A stretch of 41,162 nt of DNA from Clostridia bacterium (lineage in GTDB: Bacteria > Bacillota > Clostridia > Oscillospirales > CAG-272), in the NCBI GenBank assembly GCA_017518975.1, contig JAFWTH010000073.1, positions 1 to 41,162 on the forward strand, in the 5' to 3' direction. Made by a program: the position numbers and the translations under genes. Of the stretch, positions 26,068-34,303 are shown piece by piece. Position 1 is the stretch's first letter, and every line of letters begins with the position of its first letter. The notes below the pieces were generated by a model that was not told the DNA's origin, ran no database searches, and worked only from the letters and a program-made list of their open reading frames with translations.

Positions 26068-26298
26068 TCATGCGGCGTCCGTGAGCTTTAGATTCTTCAC
26101 TGGACGCAGGGCTATCAGGTTGACTATTGCGGTGAATACGACGGTCAGTATCGCCGCGATCAGCCAGGCGAGCGGACTGACTCCGCGGTAAAGTCCAATG
26201 ACGGGCTGCTCGAGTTTTCGGACGATCAGGTATTCGACCGCAGAGCCTGCTCCGAATCCGAGTATTATGCCGAGCAGCGTCGTCACGACCGTTTCTCT
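26068..26298 (-). pseudogene. C-terminal remnant of an FtsX-like ABC permease
   Basis: The 72-residue frame from GTG 26286 reads TTLLGIILGFGAG, then a membrane segment WLIAAILTVVFTAIVNLIAL and the tail RPVKNLKLTDAA. This is the pattern of the last membrane segments and C-terminal tail of large FtsX/MacB-type permeases. Similarity continues upstream in frame (RETVV, 26298-26287) to a stop at 26301-26299, beyond which no resemblance remains, so it looks like a truncated gene rather than a start-to-stop small protein. Its stop overlaps ATG 26071 of the SLH-phosphoesterase frame. It lies in that gene's leader, so it may still be translated. Alternative: a genuine small membrane protein. Confidence 0.55.
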
Positions 26299-26354
26299 TC
26301 AGTCACCTGATCCGTCTCCTTCACGAGGAAACCGCAAGTGTGTTTCTTATTTTA

Positions 26355-26383
26355 ATTATATCAAACACATTCCCGTTTTGCAA
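26355..26383 (-). promoter_or_regulatory. Promoter toward the FtsX remnant and SLH-phosphoesterase 1
   Basis: On the minus strand, -35 TTGCAA (26383-26378), 17-base spacer and perfect -10 TATAAT (26360-26355). The -35 box is itself a palindrome. It is divergent from the promoter at 26393-26421. Confidence 0.68.
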
Positions 26384-26392
26384 ACTTTTTTG

Positions 26393-26421
26393 TTGATTTC
26401 GGGACAAGTATGAGCTATAAT
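26393..26421 (+). promoter_or_regulatory. Promoter for the endonuclease/exonuclease/phosphatase gene
   Basis: -35 TTGATT (26393-26398), 17-base spacer and perfect -10 TATAAT (26416-26421), about 37 bases before the start codon at 26458. Confidence 0.68.
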
Positions 26422-26457
26422 ATCGGGGAATGAAAATGCGTTTTCAGAGGTGACGGT

Positions 26458-27201
26458 ATGAAGGTAAAGATCGTGACTCAGAACGTGATGTGCTGGAATA
26501 CGAAAGGCGGCGAGTATTTCGAACGCCGCGAAAGGATGAGACGTCTTTTTCGCCGTCTCGATCCCGATCTGATAGGCGCGCAGGAAGTGACCGAAAAGTG
26601 GCGCTCGTATTTCGACGAGGATCTCGCGGACTACGGATGCGTTTTCAGATACCGCGGAGAGAAAGATCACGAAGCAACTCCGCTCTACTATAAAAAAGAC
26701 CGCTTCGAGGTTGTCGAAAGCGGAGTATTCTGGCTGTCGGAAACTCCTGAGCGCGAGTCGTACGGTCCGGGGGCGGGATGCCTCAGAACGGCGATATGGG
26801 CGCTCCTTCGAAAAAAAGAGGACGGCGGAGTTTTTCTTTTTGTCAACACCCATCTTGACAACAGTTCAAGCGAGGCGAGACTTCTCGGGGCGCGTCTTCT
26901 GCGCGATTTCATAACCGCGCGGAGCGGAATACCCGCGGTGCTGACCGGGGATTTCAATGACGATTCGTTTTCCGCCCCGATCGGGTCGGTCAAAGAGTTT
27001 ATGGACGATTCGCGCCTTATCGCTGAAGAAACGACCGAATCGAACACCCATTCTTCGACGTTCGGAAAACCAGCCGACGCGTCCATCGACTACGTTTTCG
27101 TACGCGGATCGAAGCCGCTGCGTTATTCGGTAGAAAAAGAGTGCGACGGACCGTACGCCCAGTCGGACCATTACGCCGTATGCGTCGAGGCGGAGATCTG
27201 A
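26458..27201 (+). CDS. Endonuclease/exonuclease/phosphatase family protein
   Basis: A 247-residue soluble enzyme of the EEP (DNase I/inositol phosphatase-like) superfamily. Motifs in order: TQNVMCWN with the first metal-site asparagine, IGAQEV with the metal-binding glutamate, VNTHLDN with the catalytic histidine, LTGDFNDD, SIDYVFV and the terminal SDHYAV. No signal peptide, so it is cytoplasmic. The family covers nucleic acids, phospholipids, inositol phosphates and other phosphodiesters; this compact form without extra domains is common in gut bacteria and not assigned. GAGGTGAC precedes the ATG. It is a single-gene unit with its own promoter and terminator. Confidence 0.9.
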   Translation: MKVKIVTQNVMCWNTKGGEYFERRERMRRLFRRLDPDLIGAQEVTEKWRSYFDEDLADYGCVFRYRGEKDHEATPLYYKKDRFEVVESGVFWLSETPERESYGPGAGCLRTAIWALLRKKEDGGVFLFVNTHLDNSSSEARLLGARLLRDFITARSGIPAVLTGDFNDDSFSAPIGSVKEFMDDSRLIAEETTESNTHSSTFGKPADASIDYVFVRGSKPLRYSVEKECDGPYAQSDHYAVCVEAEI

Positions 27202-27212
27202 TCTGAAAGATC

Positions 27213-27252
27213 AAGACCGGGACAGGGAGTTTTCCCTATCCCGGTCTTTTTT
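27213..27252 (+). terminator. Terminator after the EEP gene
   Basis: AAGACCGGGA pairs with TCCCGGTCTT (27239-27248), with an inner AGGGA/TCCCT stem, followed by a run of seven T. It may also slow minus-strand transcripts leaving the CotH gene, which ends at 27253. Confidence 0.85.
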
Positions 27253-29580
27253 TCAATCGGTAAACTGATCGGTCAGTCTCAGATCCTTCTTGAACGTGAA
27301 GATAACTTCCTCGACCGTCGATTCCTCGCCCGTCTCGAGATCGCGGATACCGAGGTGAAGGACCCCGATCATCTTCTGACCGCTTCCGAGCCCTCCGTAG
27401 TTCTCGCGAACCCCCTCGAATTCCCTCTCGTTGACGAAAAACTGATATCTGTCCGTATCGATCCCCAGATACTCGCCGAGGACGATTTTTGAAAGATTCT
27501 TCGGCGTCATCGTCGCTCTGGCTCCGAGGGTGACGAAGATCCTCGTGTCCTCGAGATGCTCCTCGGGAATATCGTAAATCCTGTCGAGGTACATCTGTAC
27601 GATCTTGTCGCGTTCGTACCAGTCGGGAACCGTCCACTTCGTATGGTCGGGGTTGAGTTCCGTCGGTCCCTGAGCCGTGATCCCGAGTTTCTCCCGATCC
27701 GCAGGGTAATTCTCCGCGAAATCGTCGCGCCCGTAAAGCGAGTCGAGCCACGCGATCCTTTCGCGCGCCCAGTCCTCGACGTATAGCACGTTCTCGTAAC
27801 AGGAATTGAGTCTCAGCACTTTCGCCGGCGCTCCGCCGCCTATATCCACATGCAGGATCGGCCACTTCTCAAAATTCTTTTCGTATACGTCGATATTCGC
27901 GTACACCGGTTTCAGTTCCCTCTCGAGAACTTCAAGAAGCGTATCTCTGATCTCAAACCAGCGCTCCTGTGCCAACTGACGGAACCATTCGTTCGTCATA
28001 AGCGCCGCGTACCACATATTTCCTTCGCTCCCGGAATAAGAGCCCGACGCGCTGATCTTGTGCCCGGCGAACATGCCCGACGTCGACGTCTGAAGAGCAT
28101 TGTTGCCGAACGCACCGTCAAGATCCCAGACGGGTCCGAAGAACAGTTTTCCGTGCGGTTCCTTGAAGTACATATAGACGCTTCCGGTCCCGACGTCGGT
28201 CTCGCGGTATAACTCGTTCAGAAGATACATGTCAATAGCCGAAGCGATGTCGACGCACGACTCGATCTTTTCTCTGTTTCCCTCGCAGATGACGTTGTAA
28301 ACGGTCTCAAGATGGCTCTTCATCGCCACGACCTGATCCTCGTACATGAAGTCTGTCTTGATCGTGTATTTTCTTCCCATCGACTTGAAATAGTCGACAT
28401 AGTACTGACCCTTGCTCCAGAAGTCGATCTCGAGCAGGAATCCGATCTCCTCCGCCTCGCCGTCCTCGACGGGGACTCTTCCCTTCTTCGCCTCGACCTG
28501 CTCCGCGAGCATGTAGATACCGCGGTACTCGCCGTTGAGGTACAGCTCGACCATTTCGGTGTAAGGCGTCCATTCGATCCCGTCGACCGCCCTCGCCATC
28601 TTGTATCCGACGTGGTTGCGGATCAGCGAGCGGTCGAAGTGGCAAGCGAGCAGCGTCCAATCCTTCGCCTTCGTTGTGCATTCGCTTCCCTCGGTCAGAC
28701 ATATCTTCGACGGGAATTTGAGCTTATACGACTTTTTGTCAACGCGCCACGCGGTGTTGCCGCGTCCGCGGATATTGACGTTTTCCTGTTCAATATTTCT
28801 CCCGTCCTCCGCGGTCAGCGAGAACGAAGTGAGGATATATTCCTCCTTAGATTCGACGTCGCGTCCCGTTTCGGTGTTGAGGCGAACGACGGGTAGTTCG
28901 TGCGAATATTCTTTACCGGCTTCTATCATAGCGGCAAATCTTGAGAAGAGAGTCGCCGCCTCAGCGCGGGTCGCCGTAGCTGACGGAGCAAAATTCCCCT
29001 TCGCGTCCCCTTTCAGAAGGCCGGAGGAACGGAGCGTTTCAAGATCAGCCGCATACCACGCGTTCGCGGGAACGTCGGGAAACGACTTCACAGCGTCCGG
29101 ATCGGGAATGACCGCGTATCCCATCTTCCCGATAAAGCGCGTAAGCAGCACCGCCATTTCAGATCTCGTTATCTTCGCGTTCGGGCGGAACGTTCCGTCC
29201 GGATAACCCGAAACAAGCGAGGATGCCGCCGCCCATGCGACGGAAGACGCGAACCACGCGCCCTGAGGAACGTCGCTGAATGCGGAGGAACCTTCCGCGC
29301 CTTCCTCGCCTGACAGTCGCATCAGAACGGTGACAAATTCCGCGCGGGTCACGCTCCCGGTCGGGTCGAATATGCCTTCGCCCTTGCCCTGCATGATCCC
29401 CCTTGCGCAAACGTCGGCAACCGCTTCCGCGTACCACGCGTTCTCGGGAACGTCGGTGAAATGAAGCGCCTGGATGTCGACCGGATCGGTCTCGACCGGA
29501 CCCGAAGCGAACAACGAGCCCGGGATCAGCGCGATAATGAACGCCGCCGCAAGGATCGCGGAAATGATTTTTCTTTTCAT
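27253..29580 (-). CDS. SLH-anchored CotH kinase-like protein
   Basis: A 775-residue exported protein. The signal peptide ends near LFA-SG (about residue 26). Three SLH domains (about 38-215) carry TDVPENAWYAEAVADVCARG-type repeats. The CotH domain (about 230-600) contains RGRGN at 271-275 followed by DKKSYKLKF, CHFDRSLIRNHVGYKMA, VELYLNGEYRGIYMLAEQVE, LLEIDFW and WDLDGAFGN (485-493), where the aspartates correspond to the active-site metal ligands. CotH proteins are atypical kinases known from Bacillus spore coats and secreted fungal proteins. The last 130 residues are mixed and unassigned. AGGAG precedes ATG 29580. I could not place a convincing promoter. Likely phosphorylates, or binds, surface proteins. 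Confidence 0.87.
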   Translation of the reverse strand: MKRKIISAILAAAFIIALIPGSLFASGPVETDPVDIQALHFTDVPENAWYAEAVADVCARGIMQGKGEGIFDPTGSVTRAEFVTVLMRLSGEEGAEGSSAFSDVPQGAWFASSVAWAAASSLVSGYPDGTFRPNAKITRSEMAVLLTRFIGKMGYAVIPDPDAVKSFPDVPANAWYAADLETLRSSGLLKGDAKGNFAPSATATRAEAATLFSRFAAMIEAGKEYSHELPVVRLNTETGRDVESKEEYILTSFSLTAEDGRNIEQENVNIRGRGNTAWRVDKKSYKLKFPSKICLTEGSECTTKAKDWTLLACHFDRSLIRNHVGYKMARAVDGIEWTPYTEMVELYLNGEYRGIYMLAEQVEAKKGRVPVEDGEAEEIGFLLEIDFWSKGQYYVDYFKSMGRKYTIKTDFMYEDQVVAMKSHLETVYNVICEGNREKIESCVDIASAIDMYLLNELYRETDVGTGSVYMYFKEPHGKLFFGPVWDLDGAFGNNALQTSTSGMFAGHKISASGSYSGSEGNMWYAALMTNEWFRQLAQERWFEIRDTLLEVLERELKPVYANIDVYEKNFEKWPILHVDIGGGAPAKVLRLNSCYENVLYVEDWARERIAWLDSLYGRDDFAENYPADREKLGITAQGPTELNPDHTKWTVPDWYERDKIVQMYLDRIYDIPEEHLEDTRIFVTLGARATMTPKNLSKIVLGEYLGIDTDRYQFFVNEREFEGVRENYGGLGSGQKMIGVLHLGIRDLETGEESTVEEVIFTFKKDLRLTDQFTD

Positions 29581-29693
29581 ATAATTCTCCTAAATAGTCG
29601 AGGTTTTGCTTTTTTATACTATCACGATGATAAGTTATTATGATGAATTATTTGTAAATAAACTTGGTCGTGAATAAACCTACTTCAGACCAC

Positions 29694-29725
29694 GGTTCGC
29701 TTTGAATACAAATCAGAAGCGAACC
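29694..29725. other. Isolated inverted repeat upstream of the CotH gene
   Basis: GGTTCGCTT (29694-29702) pairs with AAGCGAACC (29717-29725) across a 14-base loop, flanked on both sides by CCACGG-type sequence. It has no T-run. It lies in the 29581-29846 gap, otherwise AT-rich next to the CotH gene and without an ORF I would call. It could be an operator or a leader hairpin. Confidence 0.45.
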
Positions 29726-29800
29726 ACGGCGTTTCCTCTCGGAACAACCCGCCCGGAATCTTCGGGGAAACAAACCGAAACCGCACGGCTGTAAAGAAAA

Positions 29801-29829
29801 CCGCCGCGGGTCGTTCGGACCCGCGGCGG
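29801..29829 (-). terminator. Terminator of the lipoprotein gene
   Basis: CCGCCGCGGGTC and GACCCGCGGCGG form a perfect 12-bp stem with a 5-base loop. On the minus strand it is followed by TTTTCTTTAC, 17 bases after the stop codon at 29847. Confidence 0.85.
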
Positions 29830-29846
29830 AGTTATTACTATGTCTT

Positions 29847-30692
29847 TCAGTTGAACGCAGTTTCGACCCAGACGGGATCGAACGTGCCTTCCAGCGCGTT
29901 TTTGTCGGAGAACAGCGCGAAGAAGGGCTCGCCTTTTGCCGCGGGATCGAATCCGATCAGCGTAAATTCATACGCGTCCTCATCGGTAAGACCGGTCAGG
30001 TCGCGGAAGAACGCCTCGACCGCCTCTGCGGTATATTCGCCCTCAAAGCCGTCGTATGCGGGAACTTCTTCGGATATCGCAACGGTATTGAGTTTCGGAT
30101 AAGCGGCCTGCAGGTTCACGTTGCCGTCCTCGGGGCAGGTTCCGAGTACGCCCTCGGGATAAATCTCGGAGGAGGGGAGACACTTACGGAACGAGAACGA
30201 GATCTCTCGTTCGACCGTTTCGCCCTTCGCGGGATTCGAGAAAGTGACGTTTACGGGATCCGGCCAGTAGAAACCGTTCCCGGTCCCGCCGCCGCCGTCG
30301 CCCGACGCCTGATAATTCTCCAGGAACTCGTCGTAGGCAGCCTCATCGATCTCGACGGTGCAGCTGTCCGGAAGACCTGCAGACTTTCTGATAAGGTTCG
30401 TGAGGTTCTCAAGAGTGAACGACGCGCCCGCGTAATTGAACATCAGGTCGAGCTTGCCGTGAGTGACGCAAACGTACTTGTCAAGGAACTCGTCAACTTT
30501 CGCTTCGAGGTCAAAATCCTCGACGGGTTCCGTCTCGATTTCGGACTCCGTCGCCTCTTCGGTCGCGGGAGCCGTGGGAGCCGCGCTCTGTTCTTCCGTT
30601 CCCTTCGTCTCTTTGTCTCCGCCCTGCGCTCCGCACGATGCGAGTGCGACAAGCAAAATAAGGCAGAGGATCATCGCGATAATTCTTTTCAT
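29847..30692 (-). CDS. Lipoprotein with two copies of a Cys-anchored repeat
   Basis: A 281-residue exported lipoprotein: signal MKRIIAMILCLILLVALASC with lipobox LASC, then a Glu/Thr/Ala-rich linker (about residues 24-60). The rest is two copies of an unrecognised module. Copy 1 begins DKYVCVTHGKLDL (C75), copy 2 GTCPEDGNVNLQ (C186), 111 residues apart. The same kind of module occurs three times in the SLH-GH99 protein. Copy 2 continues with FFRDLTGLTDEDAYEFTLIG, comparable to AYITDHLGLDRSIYRFALTG there. The ATG at 30797 is rejected because it lies inside the -35 box; ATG 30692 has AGGAG. It has a perfect consensus promoter and its own terminator, so probably high expression. No family recognised. 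Confidence 0.85.
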   Translation of the reverse strand: MKRIIAMILCLILLVALASCGAQGGDKETKGTEEQSAAPTAPATEEATESEIETEPVEDFDLEAKVDEFLDKYVCVTHGKLDLMFNYAGASFTLENLTNLIRKSAGLPDSCTVEIDEAAYDEFLENYQASGDGGGGTGNGFYWPDPVNVTFSNPAKGETVEREISFSFRKCLPSSEIYPEGVLGTCPEDGNVNLQAAYPKLNTVAISEEVPAYDGFEGEYTAEAVEAFFRDLTGLTDEDAYEFTLIGFDPAAKGEPFFALFSDKNALEGTFDPVWVETAFN

Positions 30693-30768
30693 TTGTTTTT
30701 TCTCCTTGAGAAATGTATTCGCACCGGCAAAGCGATACCAACAGTTTTCCGCCTCGGTGCTCATATTT

Positions 30769-30797
30769 ATTATAGACACAAGATCCGAATGTGTCAA
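30769..30797 (-). promoter_or_regulatory. Perfect consensus promoter for the lipoprotein gene
   Basis: On the minus strand, TTGACA (30797-30792), 17-base spacer and TATAAT (30774-30769), exact matches to the sigma-A consensus, with an untranslated leader of about 70 bases to the start codon. Confidence 0.85.
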
Positions 30798-30824
30798 TAG
30801 GGGACTTTTTTAAAAGTAAACCGA

Positions 30825-30849
30825 GGGCCAGCCTTTTTACGGCGGGCCC
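30825..30849 (-). terminator. Terminator of the zinc-ribbon gene
   Basis: GGGCCCGCC (minus strand) pairs with GGCTGGCCC around one mismatch, loop GTAAAAA, followed after a few bases by TTTACTTTT. It separates the zinc-ribbon gene from the lipoprotein promoter. Confidence 0.65.
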
Positions 30850-30872
30850 CGATCTTTTCAGGTTTTAATAAT

Positions 30873-31445
30873 TTAAGTTACGGGCATTTCGCGAGGATCC
30901 GCCTGCTCTACCGTGATGCTGAATCCTCCTCTTGAAAAATGCGCCTTGCACCACGCGTAAGGGAATTCCGGGCTGACGGTGAAGACGGGATCGTTGCACT
31001 TGCGGGTCGTAGTATGCGTGATGTGCATCCTGTGAGCCCCGTACGGAACGCTGATACGTATGCTCTGTTTGTTGCCCAGATGCCCGTACGGAACATCGTT
31101 TACGTAAACGCCCATCCCGACGGCAGCTCCCATGATGTTCCCCATTCGGTATATCTGAATCATCCCTCCCGCCGGAAGCGGAGCGCCGCACGTCGGACAT
31201 GAAGTTGCGGCGCGTCCCGAATCGAAAACATGGCCGTTCGCACAACGGTAACGGATCGGGATACGTGAAAAATCGAACGGGATCGGACGCGGCCCCGGAA
31301 CGGGTTGAGACGCTGCCTGAGGATTCGCATGAACGGGGGGCTGAACGCGCGCGTCCCGAGCTGCCGGCGCGTTTACCGGATTGCCGCATTTAGAGCAGAA
31401 GCGGTCGCCTTCCATGATCTCAGAACCGCATTTGACACAAAACAT
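30873..31445 (-). CDS. Double zinc-ribbon protein of unknown function
   Basis: A 190-residue soluble protein. The N-terminus is a classic zinc ribbon with two CxxCG knuckles (MFCVKCGSEI and RFCSKCGNPV). A Pro/Ala-rich linker (about 25-55) leads to a second ribbon, YRCANGHVF with SCPTCGAPLP. The C-terminal 95 residues are predicted beta-rich, with GVYVNDVPYGHLGNKQSIRI, which resembles small PEGA-like beta domains that sense or bind at surfaces; this is a weak suggestion. No signal peptide or membrane segment. AAAGGA precedes ATG 31445. Single-gene unit with its own promoter and terminator. Such ribbons mediate protein or nucleic acid contacts; no function is assigned. Confidence 0.75.
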   Translation of the reverse strand: MFCVKCGSEIMEGDRFCSKCGNPVNAPAARDARVQPPVHANPQAASQPVPGPRPIPFDFSRIPIRYRCANGHVFDSGRAATSCPTCGAPLPAGGMIQIYRMGNIMGAAVGMGVYVNDVPYGHLGNKQSIRISVPYGAHRMHITHTTTRKCNDPVFTVSPEFPYAWCKAHFSRGGFSITVEQADPREMPVT

Positions 31446-31491
31446 ATTTTTAATCCTTTCAAACTTTCAAGTAATCGGTTTTTACATTCTA

Positions 31492-31520
31492 ATGCTATCA
31501 TGAAAACGTACGGTTGTCAA
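31492..31520 (-). promoter_or_regulatory. Promoter for the zinc-ribbon gene
   Basis: On the minus strand, perfect -35 TTGACA (31520-31515), 17-base spacer and -10 TAGCAT (31497-31492). It diverges from the promoter at 31558. Confidence 0.6.
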
Positions 31521-31557
31521 TAATACCGTGATCGGGGACGCCGGACGGAAAACCGTA

Positions 31558-31586
31558 TTGCGCGCTTTTTACATGTATGGTAAAAT
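31558..31586 (+). promoter_or_regulatory. Promoter for SLH-phosphoesterase 2
   Basis: -35 TTGCGC (31558-31563), 17-base spacer and -10 TAAAAT (31581-31586). The 12 bases ATGGTAAAATGA around the -10 are identical to those of the leucine-rich repeat gene promoter (34323-34334). Confidence 0.6.
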
Positions 31587-31615
31587 GAACGTGAAGGCCA
31601 AAGGAGGTATTCCAA

Positions 31616-34189
31616 ATGAAAAAGCTTCTGTCTCTTCTTCTTGTGATCATTATGGCGGTCGGGACGGCTTCTGCGGTCAGCGTCTCGGCCGGTAAGACCG
31701 AATTCACGGATGTGCCCTCATCCCACTGGAGCGCGCCTTCGATAGTGTACGCCGTTGAAAACGGGTATATGAACGGCGTCGGGAGCGGAAGGTTCGATCC
31801 GGCGGGGTCGCTGACGCGCGCGATGGTCGCGACCGTTCTGTGGCGGCGCGTGGGAGAACCGAAGCCCGCCTCGCCGAGCGGCTTTTCCGATGTTAAGGAA
31901 GGAGAATGGTACTCCGACGCAGTCTCGTGGGCGAAGGAAACCGGCGTGGTCAACGGAATGACCGACAAGACGTTCAGCCCGAAAGGACTGATTACGCGCG
32001 AACAGCTCAGCGCCATGCTCTTCCGTTTTTCATCACTGCTCGTACCCGATACGTCCGAGCGCGCGGATCTCTCATCATTCGCCGATTCCGCGTCGGTCAG
32101 CGTCTGGGCTGAAGAAGCGGTCGCCTGGGCGGCGGGCGCAGGACTCGTCAAAGGTACGGACGGGAACAGACTCGATCCGCGATCCGGTGCGACACGCGAG
32201 CAGTTTGCGGCGATGATCGAACGTTTCGACGTTTACGTGAAAAACGCGGAAGTTCCTCTCGTCGACGCCGATTTCTATGTTTCCGAGACCGGGAACGACT
32301 CGTGGAACGGCTCTTTCGCCCGTCCTTTCAGGACGATCGGACGCGCCGTCGCCGCGGTCCGCGAGATCCCCAAAACGAAGGATCGGGGCGGTATCACCGT
32401 TGCGGTCAGAAAGGGCGAATACTGCCTCTTTGATTTTGACCTGACGGCGTCCGACTCGGGTACGGCGGATTGTCCGATAACCTACAGAGCGTACGGCGAC
32501 GGCGAAGTCGTGATAACCGACCGTTTCGAGATCGGCGCGGAGCGCTTTGAAGAGCTCGACGCGGACGACACTGTTCTTTTCGGGAGGTCCGCGGGAAAGA
32601 TAAAAAAAGCCGACGTATCGGATCTGTTCCCGAAGAACGCCTCTACCCTTTCGTATACCCTCTCCGGTGAGAACGGCGAACTGTGGCCCGCGCGTTATCC
32701 CAACAAATATGACGACGGTGAGGAAGTCTTCTTCCCCGGCGCGGTCGACGTAACGGGAAGCATGACTTTGAAAATGAAAAACGCCGTTTTAAGCAACAGG
32801 ATCGCAAAATACCGCACGCTCAAAGGCGTCAATATCTGCGGTAATCTATGCTATTACGTTTATTTCGAACACGTAGAAATCAGCTCGTACGACGCCGATT
32901 CCGGAACGGCGACCGTCGCGTATCCGGAAGAGCTGAGATCGTACCCGTGGTTCGGCGGGTTCCGTTACGTTACGAAAGAGGACGGAACGGTCGACCCGGA
33001 CAAAACCGTTATCAACTCGGATTCTTACGTCGAGGGCGCGGCGGAGGAACTTGACGCTCAGGGAGAGTTTTATATGGACGCAGCGAGCGGCGTCCTGTAC
33101 GTATTCTCTCCGTCAGGCGGATTCGTCTTCGAGGCGAAAGAACCCGACCCGAACACCGCGGCGGAATACGTCGCCTTCGACGGGATCCGGTTCCCCGAAG
33201 AGGATACGAGCGAATACGAAACGCCGATCGTCTATCTCGACAAGACGGGTGACGACGGCTTCCGCGTCCTCAATCTTTCCGACCCTCAGCTTACGGACAA
33301 TGAATGGAACGGGAACGCAGGTGAGCTTCTCACGGAAACGGTCACGGAACTCGTCCGTACCGAATCGCCCGATCTCATCACCGTCTCGGGCGACCTCGCA
33401 TGGGGCGGTTCATACGGTTCCTGTGCAAATCTCGCGGATCTTCTTGCCGGGACCGGAGTATCGTGGGCGTTCGTCCTCGGTAATCACGACCATGAAATAA
33501 GCGACGCAGGACTGATCGAAAAGATCGGGCTGCTCACTTCGCGCGACGGCTGTCTCTTCAAGTGGGGAGACAAACGGCTCGGATGCGGGAATTACGTGAT
33601 CGTTCTGCGCCGGAACGGAGTTCCGGTCCACGGACTCATAATGATGGATACGCACAGTAACATTACGTTTATCGATAACGAAGGCGAAGCGATCTCAGGT
33701 TACGCGGATCTGACGGAAGAGCAGATAAAGTGGTACGGCGACGTATGCGACACGCTGACCGCGATGGGAGTAAAGGAGACGACTATGATCTCCCATATAC
33801 CGTGTTACACGTACAGGGAGGCGTTCGCCGCCGCGCTTCTGCCGGGGATCGATCCGAAGACCGTCCCGGCGGGCGACGGGATGCAGGTCGGATACTGGGC
33901 CCCGGGATACGAGGATTCGTTCGGAGTGCTGCACGAATCCGGTATCGCCTCCGCTGACAGAGACAACGGTTTCTTTGACGCCGTTCTCGCCCACGGAAGC
34001 ACGAAGACGCTCATAGCGGGCCACGACCACATAAACAACTTTTCGATCCCTTACCGGGGAGTGCGGTTCGTTTACTCGCTGAAGGCGGGCTCCGGCTGTT
34101 ACTGGGAACCCGAGCTGAACGGAGGGACCCTGATCGATGTATCGTCGGACGGAACCGCGACCGTAAGACATCATTATATAGTGCCTTGA
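31616..34189 (+). CDS. SLH-anchored metallophosphoesterase, copy 2
   Basis: An 857-residue paralogue of the protein at 23468-26038, with the same domain order. The signal peptide ends near VSA-GK (about residue 26). Three SLH domains (about 28-205) carry NGYMNGVGSGRFDPAGSLTR. The beta-helix-like region opens with DADFYVSETGNDSWNGSF. The calcineurin-like phosphoesterase has LSDPQL, VSGDLAWGG, GNHDH at 622-626 (the same numbers as copy 1), SHIPCYTYREAF and GHDHINNFS (from about 802). The metal site appears complete. AAGGAGG lies 8 bases before ATG 31616. The two copies have clearly diverged, which suggests an old duplication with separate roles. Extracellular phosphoester cleavage is likely; the substrate (lipid, teichoic acid, nucleotide) is unknown. 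Confidence 0.87.
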   Translation: MKKLLSLLLVIIMAVGTASAVSVSAGKTEFTDVPSSHWSAPSIVYAVENGYMNGVGSGRFDPAGSLTRAMVATVLWRRVGEPKPASPSGFSDVKEGEWYSDAVSWAKETGVVNGMTDKTFSPKGLITREQLSAMLFRFSSLLVPDTSERADLSSFADSASVSVWAEEAVAWAAGAGLVKGTDGNRLDPRSGATREQFAAMIERFDVYVKNAEVPLVDADFYVSETGNDSWNGSFARPFRTIGRAVAAVREIPKTKDRGGITVAVRKGEYCLFDFDLTASDSGTADCPITYRAYGDGEVVITDRFEIGAERFEELDADDTVLFGRSAGKIKKADVSDLFPKNASTLSYTLSGENGELWPARYPNKYDDGEEVFFPGAVDVTGSMTLKMKNAVLSNRIAKYRTLKGVNICGNLCYYVYFEHVEISSYDADSGTATVAYPEELRSYPWFGGFRYVTKEDGTVDPDKTVINSDSYVEGAAEELDAQGEFYMDAASGVLYVFSPSGGFVFEAKEPDPNTAAEYVAFDGIRFPEEDTSEYETPIVYLDKTGDDGFRVLNLSDPQLTDNEWNGNAGELLTETVTELVRTESPDLITVSGDLAWGGSYGSCANLADLLAGTGVSWAFVLGNHDHEISDAGLIEKIGLLTSRDGCLFKWGDKRLGCGNYVIVLRRNGVPVHGLIMMDTHSNITFIDNEGEAISGYADLTEEQIKWYGDVCDTLTAMGVKETTMISHIPCYTYREAFAAALLPGIDPKTVPAGDGMQVGYWAPGYEDSFGVLHESGIASADRDNGFFDAVLAHGSTKTLIAGHDHINNFSIPYRGVRFVYSLKAGSGCYWEPELNGGTLIDVSSDGTATVRHHYIVP

Positions 34190-34205
34190 TCCGAGCGGAG
34201 CGAGG

Positions 34206-34265
34206 ATATCATACCGTCGCAGCTTCGCTGCGACGGTATATCATTCTCCGAAGGAAAATATCATA
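34206..34265. repeat. Hairpin cluster with ATATCAT spacers
   Basis: ATATCAT occurs three times (34206, 34238, 34258). Between the first two is a perfect hairpin, 13-bp stem with TTC loop (34211-34239). Between the second and third is a shorter imperfect one with a GAA loop (34243-34259). This and the next features fill most of the 34190-34510 gap, which has no ORF. Looks like a REP-like palindromic repeat element; it may also help end the phosphoesterase transcript. Confidence 0.6.
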
Positions 34266-34276
34266 CTGCGGACGCA

Positions 34277-34301
34277 CCGCCCTCCGGCGGCAGAATTTTT
34301 T
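34277..34301 (+). terminator. Probable terminator after SLH-phosphoesterase 2
   Basis: CCGCC and GGCGG form a short stem with a CTCC loop, then CAGAA and six T. The short stem makes it moderate; the larger hairpin at 34211-34239 lies upstream. Confidence 0.5.
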
Positions 34302-34303
34302 CC

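Noticed and set aside
27213..27252. Bidirectional terminator serving the CotH gene as well
   Set aside because: The minus-strand tail after the hairpin is CTTGATCTTTC, weakly T-rich, so only plus-strand termination is claimed.
29581..29660. Promoter for the CotH gene
   Set aside because: Several TATA-like boxes exist in this AT-rich stretch, but none has a -35 box at 16-18 bases that I would defend.
30693..30797. N-terminal extension of the lipoprotein from ATG 30797
   Set aside because: It would start inside the -35 box of a perfect promoter and bury the signal peptide and lipobox.
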